A DNA stretch of 64,000 nt, taken from positions 2,790,001 through 2,854,000 of the forward strand of contig NZ_JBEJGX010000003.1 of NCBI RefSeq assembly GCF_040253635.1. Direction: 5' to 3'. This DNA is from Streptomyces sp. Edi2 (GTDB taxonomy: Bacteria > Actinomycetota > Actinomycetes > Streptomycetales > Streptomycetaceae). The notes below the pieces were generated by a model, which did not search any database, was not told the DNA's origin, and saw only the letters and a program-made list of their open reading frames with translations. Within the stretch, counting starts at the first letter, position 1. Every line of letters begins with the position of its first letter. Position numbers and translations under genes: made by a program. This document shows positions 7,213 to 17,210 of the stretch, piece after piece.

Positions 7213-8172
7213 TTGACGACGCTCGCCGATTCCGCGGCTTCCCTCGCCCCCGTGACCACCCCCGTCCTGCGCCCCCATCGCATCCCCGCCGACGGCCTGT
7301 ACGAAGGGCACCGCGTCCTGCGCCGCACTCCCGACGGCTGGGAGGACCGGCCGTACGAGCGCTTCGAGGTCGTGCCGCAGGCGGCCACCATCGGGGCCGA
7401 AATCCGTGGGCTGGACCTGTCCCGCCCGCTGTCCGGCGGCCTGCGCGTGGAGTTGAACCGGGCGTTGCTGGAGTGGAAGGTGCTGTTCTTCCGCGGGCAG
7501 CATCTGAGCTCCGCGGCGCAGCGTGAATTCGCTCGCAATTGGGGTGAGCTGGAGACCAACCCGTTGCTGGCGCGGGGCGATGCGAAGGATGTGGTGCGGT
7601 TCGACAAGGCGGCCGGCGGGGTCCCGACGTTCGAGAACGTATGGCACACGGATGTCACGTTCCGCGAACGTCCGGCCCTGGGTGCGGTGTTGCAACTGCG
7701 GGAGGTGCCGCCCGCGGGCGGAGACACGATGTGGGCCGATATGGCCGCGGCATACGACAATTTGCCTCCGGAAATCCGGGCGCAGGCCAATGGGGCGCGG
7801 GCGGTGCACGACTATCTCCCGGGTTTCGCGCGCTTCTACTCCGCCGTTCAACTGGCGCCATTTCAGGAGGAGTTCCCGCCGGTCGAGCATCCGGTGGTGC
7901 GCAGACACCCGGAGACCGGGCGGCGGATGCTGTTCGTCAACGCCTCCTTCACCACCCGGATCGTGGGTCTGGCCGAGGCGGAGAGCGACCGGCTGTTGCG
8001 CGTGTTGTTCCAGCAGGCGCAGGTGCCGGAGTTTCAGGTGCGGTGGCGCTGGCAGGCGGGGGACCTCGCGTTCTGGGACAACCGTGCCACCCAGCACTAT
8101 GCGGTGAACGACTACGGGACGCATCGCCGGGTCGCCGAACGGGTCGCCATCGCGGGCGACCGTCCCTACTGA
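7213..8172 (+). CDS. TauD/TfdA-family Fe(II)/2-oxoglutarate dioxygenase
   Basis: I chose the TTG start at 7213 because AGGAGG stands directly upstream (7203-7208); an in-frame ATG at 7090 lies before the pyrimidine tract and would add Ser/Pro-rich sequence. The 319-residue protein has the jelly-roll core of the TauD family. The iron ligands are in WHTDVTF (HxD) and in the C-terminal WDNRATQHYAVNDY with its His; HPVVRRHPETGRRML and the Arg of HRRVAERV fit 2-oxoglutarate binding. It oxidises a small organic substrate, possibly a sulfonate, in the cytoplasm. No sulfonate transporter is adjacent, so the substrate is open. Confidence 0.88.
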   Translation: MTTLADSAASLAPVTTPVLRPHRIPADGLYEGHRVLRRTPDGWEDRPYERFEVVPQAATIGAEIRGLDLSRPLSGGLRVELNRALLEWKVLFFRGQHLSSAAQREFARNWGELETNPLLARGDAKDVVRFDKAAGGVPTFENVWHTDVTFRERPALGAVLQLREVPPAGGDTMWADMAAAYDNLPPEIRAQANGARAVHDYLPGFARFYSAVQLAPFQEEFPPVEHPVVRRHPETGRRMLFVNASFTTRIVGLAEAESDRLLRVLFQQAQVPEFQVRWRWQAGDLAFWDNRATQHYAVNDYGTHRRVAERVAIAGDRPY

Positions 8173-8345
8173 TCGCGGGCCTTGCGCATCTGCCGCCCCT
8201 CAGGATGCACCCGAGGGGCGGCAGCGCCGCCCGGGAGGACCACAGGGCCGCCGACAGGACCGCAGGGCCGCCCGGCAGGACGGCACGGCGCCCCGGGCGC
8301 GCGGCACGGCGTACCTCACGCGCCCGCCGGCGTACCCGGCCCCGC

Positions 8346-9347
8346 TCACCCCAGCCGTTCGTACGCCGCCGCTTCCGCCGGACGCGCACCGCGCAGCAGG
8401 GCCGCCCCCAGCGGAGTGAGGGTGTGCAGCACCGCGTTGCCCTGCCGCAGGGTGACCAGCAGGCCGGCGTCGCGGAGCACCGTCGCATGCTGACTGGCGG
8501 AGGCCAGTGAGACATCGGCACGGCGGGCGAGTTCGCTGGTGGTGCAGCCGACGCCGATGCCCTGGAGTATCGCGGAGCGGGTCTGCCCGACGAGCCGGCC
8601 GAGGGAACGTTCCGGCGGGACCGGCGGGGTGAGCCGCGGCGTCTGGTGTTCCACGGGGTAGACCAGCACGGGCGTCAGGTCCGTGTTGTGGAAGGTGACC
8701 GGGGTGCGGCGGCAGAAGTACGACGGCAGCAGCAACAGCCCCCGGCCGCCGAGGTGGAGATCGCGGTCCACCGGATAGTCGGCCTCCAGTACGGGCGAGC
8801 GCCAGCGCATCATCGGCGGGAGCGAGGCGAGCAGCCGGTCCGCGCCGCCGTCGAGCAGCGCCCTGCCACGGGCGGCCCGGTCGGCCTCGATACGGCCCTG
8901 GACGCGCGGCCAGTACGGGGCGACGGCCGCCTCGTAATAGCGCTGGAGGATCCCGGCGAGCCGGCCGAGGGCACGGGTGTCGCCCTCGGCCATCGCCCGT
9001 ATCCACGACGGCAGCGGGCGGGTGGCCGTGGAGAGCCGGGCCAGTTCCTCCTGCAGCCGGACGGCCGGCGTCTCGCGCAGCGCGGCGAGCGCGTCGGTCA
9101 TGCCGAGGAGCCCTTCGGCGGGCGTCAGGAAATCGGGAAAATATCCGCGGGTGGGCACGAGCGGCGCCAGCAGACGCGCTTCGCCATTCAACCTTCCGCG
9201 CGTTTCCGATCGCCATTTGCCGAACGACGAATCGTCCCGTCGGTCGCGCAGCCGATGAAAGCTTAAGACGGTCTCCCACAGTGCGTCCGGGCGTGCCGCA
9301 ATGCGCACACGGGCCAGATCGAGTCCACTGAAATGGACGCGTAACAC
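8346..9347 (-). CDS. ArsR-type winged-helix regulator with two TTA codons
   Basis: A 333-residue protein of the Streptomyces type that begins LRVHFSGLDLARVRIA and ends with a winged helix-turn-helix (about 255-330: TTSELARRADVSLASASQHATVLRDAGLL). The large N-terminal part is of unknown fold and probably senses a signal. The GTG at 9347 gives the usual family start; a GTG at 9359 is an alternative. Codon 2 and codon 28 are TTA, the rare leucine codon read by the bldA tRNA, so translation is expected to depend on developmental stage. It converges with the dioxygenase gene and may or may not control it. Confidence 0.85.
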   Translation of the reverse strand: MLRVHFSGLDLARVRIAARPDALWETVLSFHRLRDRRDDSSFGKWRSETRGRLNGEARLLAPLVPTRGYFPDFLTPAEGLLGMTDALAALRETPAVRLQEELARLSTATRPLPSWIRAMAEGDTRALGRLAGILQRYYEAAVAPYWPRVQGRIEADRAARGRALLDGGADRLLASLPPMMRWRSPVLEADYPVDRDLHLGGRGLLLLPSYFCRRTPVTFHNTDLTPVLVYPVEHQTPRLTPPVPPERSLGRLVGQTRSAILQGIGVGCTTSELARRADVSLASASQHATVLRDAGLLVTLRQGNAVLHTLTPLGAALLRGARPAEAAAYERLG

Positions 9348-9632
9348 CGAAACCCCCACCTCTGGTTTCCTCTGTCGGCCCCCGGCACGCCTGAGTATGC
9401 ACGCCAACACGTGCGGTCACCATGCCCTTTTGGCCAGACTTGAAAGTGGTCGCGCCACCGGGCCGGGTGGAGGAAAGCTTGTACTCAATTCAGCGGCGGT
9501 GCGAACGGACCGGATTGCTCGATCCCGTGGGGGGTGATGAGCAACCACCCGGCCGCTCGCCAGCCCCGCTGAAGGCCGCACCCCGCGCCGACCGGGGTGA
9601 CGGCAGCTCCCGAGGGGGGAGTCCGGAAAGAG
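9348..9632. other. Intergenic, no gene seen
   Basis: Leader region of the ArsR-type gene. Open frames here lack family sequence or a ribosome-binding site. It includes a lower-GC patch near 9480-9500 that could hold the regulator's promoter. Confidence 0.5.
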
Positions 9633-9666
9633 CGAGGGCGGCACCTCCGCACAGGTGCCGCCCTCG
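9633..9666 (-). terminator. Perfect 14-bp stem terminator after the LAXTG gene
   Basis: CGAGGGCGGCACCT and AGGTGCCGCCCTCG flank a 6-base loop (ccgcac). It lies 38 bases after the stop of the LAXTG gene. The same 33 bases recur at 11391-11423. Confidence 0.85.
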
Positions 9667-9703
9667 TTATATCTGACCTGCGAAAATCAGCGGGTCCCCT
9701 TGG

Positions 9704-10996
9704 TCAGTTGGTGCCCCGGGCCCCGCGCTGACGGCGTACGGCGAAGACCACCCCGGTGCCGAGCAGCACAGCACCGCCGCCGACGAGGGCGAGCTGCGGC
9801 ACGGCGGGCGACGCACCCGTCGTGGCGAGGCTGCCGCCGTTGGATTCCGACGCCGGCTGGGCGGAGGCGGTGGAGCCCGCGGACGCGGAGGACGCGGTCT
9901 GCGCGGCCGGCTTCGACTTCGGCTTCGGGCGGTCCTTGTCCTCGACCTTGCCGGGCTTCGCCTCGCCGACCGTGCCGGGCTTGCTGCCGGCCGGCAGCAC
10001 CTTGAAGTCGTAGCGCTTCATGGGGCCGAGGACACACGGGTTGTACGCGTCGGAGGCGTCACCCGCGAAGAGCGCGAAGGCATCGAGGGCCGGGGCACCC
10101 GCTTCGAGGGTCATCCGCATCTTCACATCGGTGCGGGCGCCCGGCTTCATGTCCTTGACGGGGGCGACGTGGAAGTCGTCCTGGGAGTCCAGCTCCTGCC
10201 AGCCGGAACCGCCGGCCCACTGCACCTTCATGAAGTGCTGTTCCTGGTTCTTGGCGTTCAGGCGGAAGAACACCAGCGGGCCCACGGTCAGCGTGCGGTC
10301 GGTGGCGTTGGCCACGGTGAACGAGAAGTCGACCGTGGTCCCGGCGACGACCTTCGCGGGCAGGCGGTTGGCGAGGACGGTCAGGCCCGGCACGCGTACG
10401 CAGTCGGCGGCAGCGGCGAGCGCCTTGTCGGCCGCGTCCTTGGCCTTGCGGGCCTCTGCCGAGGCGGTCTGGACCTTGTTCCACTCCCGGAACGCCGCGA
10501 CCCGGGCATCGTCCCAGGCATCCCTGGTCGCCTTGCGCTTGGCGTCCGCGTTCGTCTTGGCATCGGCGGCCGTCCTGGCCTGCGCCTCGGCGGCGCTCAG
10601 CGCCTCCTGGGCCTTGGCCTTCCCGGCCTCGTCCTTGGCCTCGTCCAGCGCGGCCTTGGCGTCCGTGACGGCCTTGTCGGCGGCGGTCTTGTCGGCGGCA
10701 GCGGCCTTGGCCGCCTTGTCCGCGGCGAGGTAGGCCGCCCTGAGCGGGTGGGAGTCCTGGCCCAGGGCTTCCATGGTGGTCTTGATCTTCTCGCGGCCGG
10801 CCTTCTCGGCGGCAACCGCGTCCTCGTACGCCTTCTTCGCCTCGTCGGCGGTCTTCTTCAGTTCCGCGTAGGTCGGCTTCTGCTGCGTCTGCGCCGGGGC
10901 CTTGGCATCGGCGAAGGCGGCGCTCGCGGAGAGCAGGACCGCAGGCGCGGTCACGGCGGCGACGGCGGCGGTCGCGAGGGTACGGCGAAGGTTCAC
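9704..10996 (-). CDS. LAXTG-anchored coiled-coil surface protein
   Basis: Start is the GTG at 10996, preceded by AGGAAAAGG; product 430 residues. A Sec signal peptide (NLRRTLATAAVAAVTAPAVL, cleaved near AFA-DA) leads into an Ala/Lys/Glu-rich, TolA-like coiled coil of about 170 residues. A globular domain of about 140 residues follows (from VRVPGLTVLANRLPAKVV to MKRYDFKVLP). A Ser/Thr/Ala linker ends in LATTG at 390, a membrane helix and a basic tail RRQRGARG. LAXTG is the signal recognised by class E sortases, so the protein should be covalently cell-wall bound. Partner and role are unknown; no sortase gene is in the window. Confidence 0.88.
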   Translation of the reverse strand: MNLRRTLATAAVAAVTAPAVLLSASAAFADAKAPAQTQQKPTYAELKKTADEAKKAYEDAVAAEKAGREKIKTTMEALGQDSHPLRAAYLAADKAAKAAAADKTAADKAVTDAKAALDEAKDEAGKAKAQEALSAAEAQARTAADAKTNADAKRKATRDAWDDARVAAFREWNKVQTASAEARKAKDAADKALAAAADCVRVPGLTVLANRLPAKVVAGTTVDFSFTVANATDRTLTVGPLVFFRLNAKNQEQHFMKVQWAGGSGWQELDSQDDFHVAPVKDMKPGARTDVKMRMTLEAGAPALDAFALFAGDASDAYNPCVLGPMKRYDFKVLPAGSKPGTVGEAKPGKVEDKDRPKPKSKPAAQTASSASAGSTASAQPASESNGGSLATTGASPAVPQLALVGGGAVLLGTGVVFAVRRQRGARGTN

Positions 10997-11390
10997 TAGA
11001 GACCTTTTCCTGGTCAAAGAGAAGGGAATCCGCCGCGTGGGCGTGGCGCTCGGGCGGCGGGACGCCTGGGATCTTATGACCGATATAAGGTCCAATAGCA
11101 ACGAAAAAATTACTTGATACGAGTGCTCCCACCCTCGCCCCCCGCGGGTAAATCGGGGCAATACCCGGCAGTTGCCCTCTTTGCCGCAGGTTTTTCTGTG
11201 ATCTAACCAACGGGACGTTCCGACCGGCCCGCGACCGGCTTTCGGCTGCCGTGCGACCGCTCTTCGGCCGTCCCGCAACTGCCCGGCAGCGCCGGGGCGT
11301 TGCGTCGCCACGCCGCAGAGACACGGAGGACACCGAGGACACCGAGGCCATACCGCAGGCCACCGCAGGCGAGCGACCGCGGATAAAGAC
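10997..11390. other. Intergenic with AT-rich promoter-like patch
   Basis: No gene is supported. Bases 11070-11120 are unusually AT-rich for this genome (including a run of six A and tatc/gata elements) and lie about 75-125 bases upstream of the LAXTG start on its strand, a likely promoter. Further right are short cgaggacac repeats and then the ppdK terminator. Confidence 0.5.
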
Positions 11391-11423
11391 CGAGGGCGGC
11401 ACCTCCGCACAGGTGCCGCCCTC
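11391..11423 (-). terminator. Terminator after ppdK, identical to that at 9633
   Basis: The same 33-base hairpin sequence (13-bp stem, loop ccgcac) stands 144 bases after the ppdK stop on its strand. Its downstream flank on that strand differs from the other copy. Confidence 0.75.
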
Positions 11424-11566
11424 TTGGGGTGCCGGAGCCGACAGCCGGGCGGCTGAGGGTAGGGGCCCGTACTGCCGGGCTCCGGTGGGTCTTTCAGGCC
11501 ACCGCGGGCGCACTCGGCGTCCACGGTGACCGGTGGGGGCAGTGGTGCTCACTGCCCCCGGTGTGG

Positions 11567-14302
<2,736 letters not shown>

Positions 14303-14806
14303 GGCACTGACTCCTCGCCGACGGGCTGCCCTGACGGCGAGGAACATACCCAGATCGAAGGCGCATGGGTACGTCCACTTGGTCGACATACGTGCGTAAC
14401 CAGCCGTCCGCCACTGGATCGAAAGTGATCATGCATTCGGGCGTAACTTCATTACCTGAATGCATCACTCCGCTACGCAGTCGAAATGGCGACCATGTGC
14501 TACTCAGAGCAACGAATGGCGTAATCACTCGAACGCATGATGCATGGCACCCGGTGCCACCATTGGAGAGGTGGAGTCCCATCGCCAGTGCTCATCTGAG
14601 CGCAACCCCTATCAGGGGTGGCGAGAATCACGCGCTCATGTGTGACCCGGTCCCATCATTTGGACCCTCTTCAGTCTCTCGCTCCACGACCTGTTCCACG
14701 AAGCCATCCGCCGGACGCACGCCTGCTCCGCTACGGTCGGCGGATCCGAGCGTCACATCAGGCCATAGTTCTCGGTCCGTGGTTCCCGGCCTTCCCTGTC
14801 ACGCCT
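14303..14806. other. Upstream region of ppdK with several inverted repeats
   Basis: No gene is supported. GC content drops between about 14400 and 14640. Inverted repeats seen: ATGCATTC at 14431-14438 with GAATGCAT at 14458-14465; TGGCAC-ccg-GTGCCA near 14548; ACCCCT-atc-AGGGGT at 14605-14619. They could be operators for ppdK or parts of a structured 5' leader or small RNA; I cannot assign a known riboswitch. Confidence 0.5.
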
Positions 14807-15385
14807 TTACCCCTTGGCCCGGCGTCCGCTCCGCCGTGGCCGGGGGTCCTGGCCGTCCAGCAGTTCCAGGCGCCGGCCGGCACCCCGGGTCTCGACCTGC
14901 AGCACGATCCGGCCCAGCAGGTCCGCCAGGTCCAGCGCCTCGTCATCGCTCAGGGTCTCGGTGACAAAGGCTTCCTCGGCGTGAAACTCCGGGAAGACCC
15001 TGATCATCAGCCGCTCGCCCTCGGGGGTCAGGGAGAGCAGGGCGAGCCGCCCGTCGGCCGGGTGGCTCTTGCGCTCCAGCAGGCCGCGACCCTGGAGCGT
15101 GCGGGCGACGCCGGTGAGCGTGCCCTTGGAGATGCCCGCGTCCTCGGCCACCCGCCGGGTCTCCCGCTCGCCCCAGATCCAGACCACCCACAGCACGACG
15201 AAGGAGGTCCAGGTCAGCTCGGCGTCGCGCAACACGGAGTTCTCGAAGTACTGCCGCACGGCGGCCGCGGCACGATAGATGCTCGCCACCGCGGCCATCC
15301 GCTCGTGACAGACGGGGACGGGGGCGTCAGCGAGCTTGGCCTGGACCGCCTTCTCCGTGTCCGCGGGGGAACGGTGCCCACTCAC
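14807..15385 (-). CDS. MarR-family transcriptional regulator
   Basis: Start taken as GTG 15385 after GAGGGAG (a GTG three bases earlier is equally possible); product 192 residues. The winged helix-turn-helix spans about 60-135, with recognition-helix sequence RRVAEDAGISKGTLTGVARTL and the wing KSHPADGRLALLSLTPEGERL. Flanking helices supply the dimer interface. The C-terminal tail is basic (RRRSGRRAKG). It stands alone between ppdK and dusB; the target is unknown. A MerR-type operator lies about 290 bases upstream on its strand. Confidence 0.88.
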   Translation of the reverse strand: MSGHRSPADTEKAVQAKLADAPVPVCHERMAAVASIYRAAAAVRQYFENSVLRDAELTWTSFVVLWVVWIWGERETRRVAEDAGISKGTLTGVARTLQGRGLLERKSHPADGRLALLSLTPEGERLMIRVFPEFHAEEAFVTETLSDDEALDLADLLGRIVLQVETRGAGRRLELLDGQDPRPRRSGRRAKG

Positions 15386-15670
15386 CACAACGGCTCCCTC
15401 GGCTTCCGCCCGGCCCGCATGCGCCCGGTCCGCATTCGCCCGGCATGGCATTGACCCAGGCCCGTGACACCCAGTGCCCATACGGACTCAAACGGTAGCG
15501 GCGGGCGGCAGCCGCCCGCTCGCCGACACGCCCGACGCGCCCCGGGTGCCTCCGAGCACCCCTGTCCGTACCGGGGGAAACGGCGCCACTGCCTCCGCCG
15601 GGCCCGTCCCCCGTACGGGCCCGGCGGAGGTTCACCGATTCCTCCGGGCGGCCGTAGGCGCGCCGTACTC

Positions 15671-15701
15671 AGGCTGCTGCCTGACGTAGCGTCAGGGTCA
15701 A
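15671..15701 (-). promoter_or_regulatory. MerR-type promoter/operator without a merR gene
   Basis: On the minus strand TTGACC, then the palindrome CTGACG-cta-CGTCAG inside a 19-base spacer, then CAGCCT. The long spacer filled by a palindrome is the layout of MerR-activated promoters. It points toward the MarR gene. Confidence 0.5.
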
Positions 15702-15842
15702 GTCCGGCCGGTGAGGACCCGGTGGGCACCGCGGGACTGCCACGGGAGTACCGCGTGAGCGCCGAGGGAGCACCGCGTGAGTGCCTTCGGCAAGATTGCA
15801 CCGCACGGCAGTGGGGACGCGTCGGCCTCCAGCACGACAGCG

Positions 15843-15880
15843 CGCCCGGCACCTCCGCCACATGGGGGAGGTGCCGGGCG
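15843..15880 (-). terminator. Terminator after dusB
   Basis: CGCCCGGCACCTCC pairs perfectly with GGAGGTGCCGGGCG across a 10-base loop, 28 bases after the dusB stop on its strand. Confidence 0.8.
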
Positions 15881-15907
15881 TTGAACCAGGGTCCGGCCTG
15901 AGCCGCC

Positions 15908-17056
15908 TCAGCCGCCCGAGGTGTCCAGCTCCGCGTCGGCGTCCACGCCCGCGCAGTCGTAGGGGTCGTCCAGCCAGCCGTCCGGCAGGACGACGCGGTT
16001 GCGGCCGGAGCCGCGGCCGCGCGGGCCGTCCGCGCCCACCGGCCACGGCTGGTCCAGGTCCAGCTCCGCCAGCAGCGCGTCCAGCTCGTCGAGCGAGGAG
16101 GTCACCGCGAGGCTGCGGCGCATCTCGGAGCCGATGGAGAAGCCCTTGGTGTACCAGGCGACGTGCTTACGGAAGTCGATGACTCCGCGCTTCTCGTCGC
16201 CGATCCACTCGCCGAGCAGGGTGGCGTGCCGCAGCATCACCGCGGCGACCTCCTTGAGCGTGGGCTGCGCGTACCCCCTGGAGGCGTCGCCCCCGGTACC
16301 CGTGCCCTCGAAGGCGGCGACCAGATCGCCGAACAGCCAGGGCCGTCCCAGGCACCCGCGCCCCACGACCACTCCGTCGCAGCCGGTCTCCCGCATCATC
16401 CGCTGCGCGTCGTCGGCCGACCAGATGTCGCCGTTGCCGAGCACCGGGATCTCCGGGACATGCTCCTTGAGGCGCGCGATGGCGTCCCAGTCGGCGGTGC
16501 CGCCGTAGTGCTGGGCCGCGGTCCGGCCGTGCAGGGCGATCGCCGTGATGCCCTCCTCGGCGGCGATCCGTCCGGCGTCCAGGTAGGTGATGTGGTCGTC
16601 GTCGATGCCCTTGCGCATCTTCATCGTCACCGGCAGGGCCCCCGCGTTCGCCACCGCCTCGCGCAGGATCGAGCGCAGCAGGTTCCGCTTGTACGGCAGC
16701 GCCGAGCCGCCGCCCTTGCGGGTCACCTTCGGGACCGGGCAGCCGAAGTTCAGGTCGATGTGGTCGGCAAGGTCCTCTTCCGCGATCATGCGGGCGGCCT
16801 TGCCGACGGTGTCCGGGTCGACGCCGTAGAGCTGGATCGAGCGCGGCTTCTCGGTCTCGTCGAAGTGGATCAGCTGCATGGTCTTCTCGTTGCGCTCGAC
16901 CAGCGCCCGCGTCGTGATCATCTCGCTGACGAACAGGCCCTTGCCGCCGCTGAACTCCCGGCACAGCGTCCGGAACGGGGCATTGGTGATCCCGGCCATG
17001 GGCGCGAGGACCACGGGCGGCTGCACCGCGTGCGGACCGATCTGCAGCAGAGTCAT
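15908..17056 (-). CDS. dusB: tRNA-dihydrouridine synthase B
   Basis: The ATG at 17056 starts MTLLQIGPHAVQPPVVLAPMAGITNAPF, the usual beginning of the FMN barrel; longer upstream frames are not family-like. The 382-residue enzyme reduces uridine to dihydrouridine in tRNA using FMN and NADPH. Visible are LAPMAG, the catalytic Cys loop in DLNFGCPVPKVTRKGGGSAL, the tRNA-contact segment TMKMRKGIDDDHITYLDAG, ALHGRTAAQHYGG and the FMN-phosphate motif GNGDIW with GVVVGRGCLGRPWLF. A helical RNA-binding domain and a short acidic tail follow. It is a single transcription unit with its own terminator. Confidence 0.96.
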   Translation of the reverse strand: MTLLQIGPHAVQPPVVLAPMAGITNAPFRTLCREFSGGKGLFVSEMITTRALVERNEKTMQLIHFDETEKPRSIQLYGVDPDTVGKAARMIAEEDLADHIDLNFGCPVPKVTRKGGGSALPYKRNLLRSILREAVANAGALPVTMKMRKGIDDDHITYLDAGRIAAEEGITAIALHGRTAAQHYGGTADWDAIARLKEHVPEIPVLGNGDIWSADDAQRMMRETGCDGVVVGRGCLGRPWLFGDLVAAFEGTGTGGDASRGYAQPTLKEVAAVMLRHATLLGEWIGDEKRGVIDFRKHVAWYTKGFSIGSEMRRSLAVTSSLDELDALLAELDLDQPWPVGADGPRGRGSGRNRVVLPDGWLDDPYDCAGVDADAELDTSGG

Positions 17057-17210
17057 GACGGCAATACCTTCGGCTTTCTTCGGCTTCCTTCGGCGGGACG
17101 GGCGAGCCGCGGCCGTACCGGCGGTCCGGCCACCGCGATCTCCCATTGTCCCGCACACCGGGAGCGGCCCTGCCGGGACCGGGCACCCAGGATCGTTGTA
17201 GCGTTCAACC

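Larger units (their letters stand above)
15386..15907. other. Intergenic holding a MerR-type box and the dusB terminator
   Basis: No gene is supported; open frames are Arg/Pro/Ala-rich without recognisable sequence. The two elements in it are listed separately. Confidence 0.5.

Noticed and set aside
15382..15861. 159-codon minus-strand frame upstream of the MarR gene
   Set aside because: Arg/Pro/Gly-rich translation, no motif, and it runs over the MerR-type box and overlaps the MarR gene.
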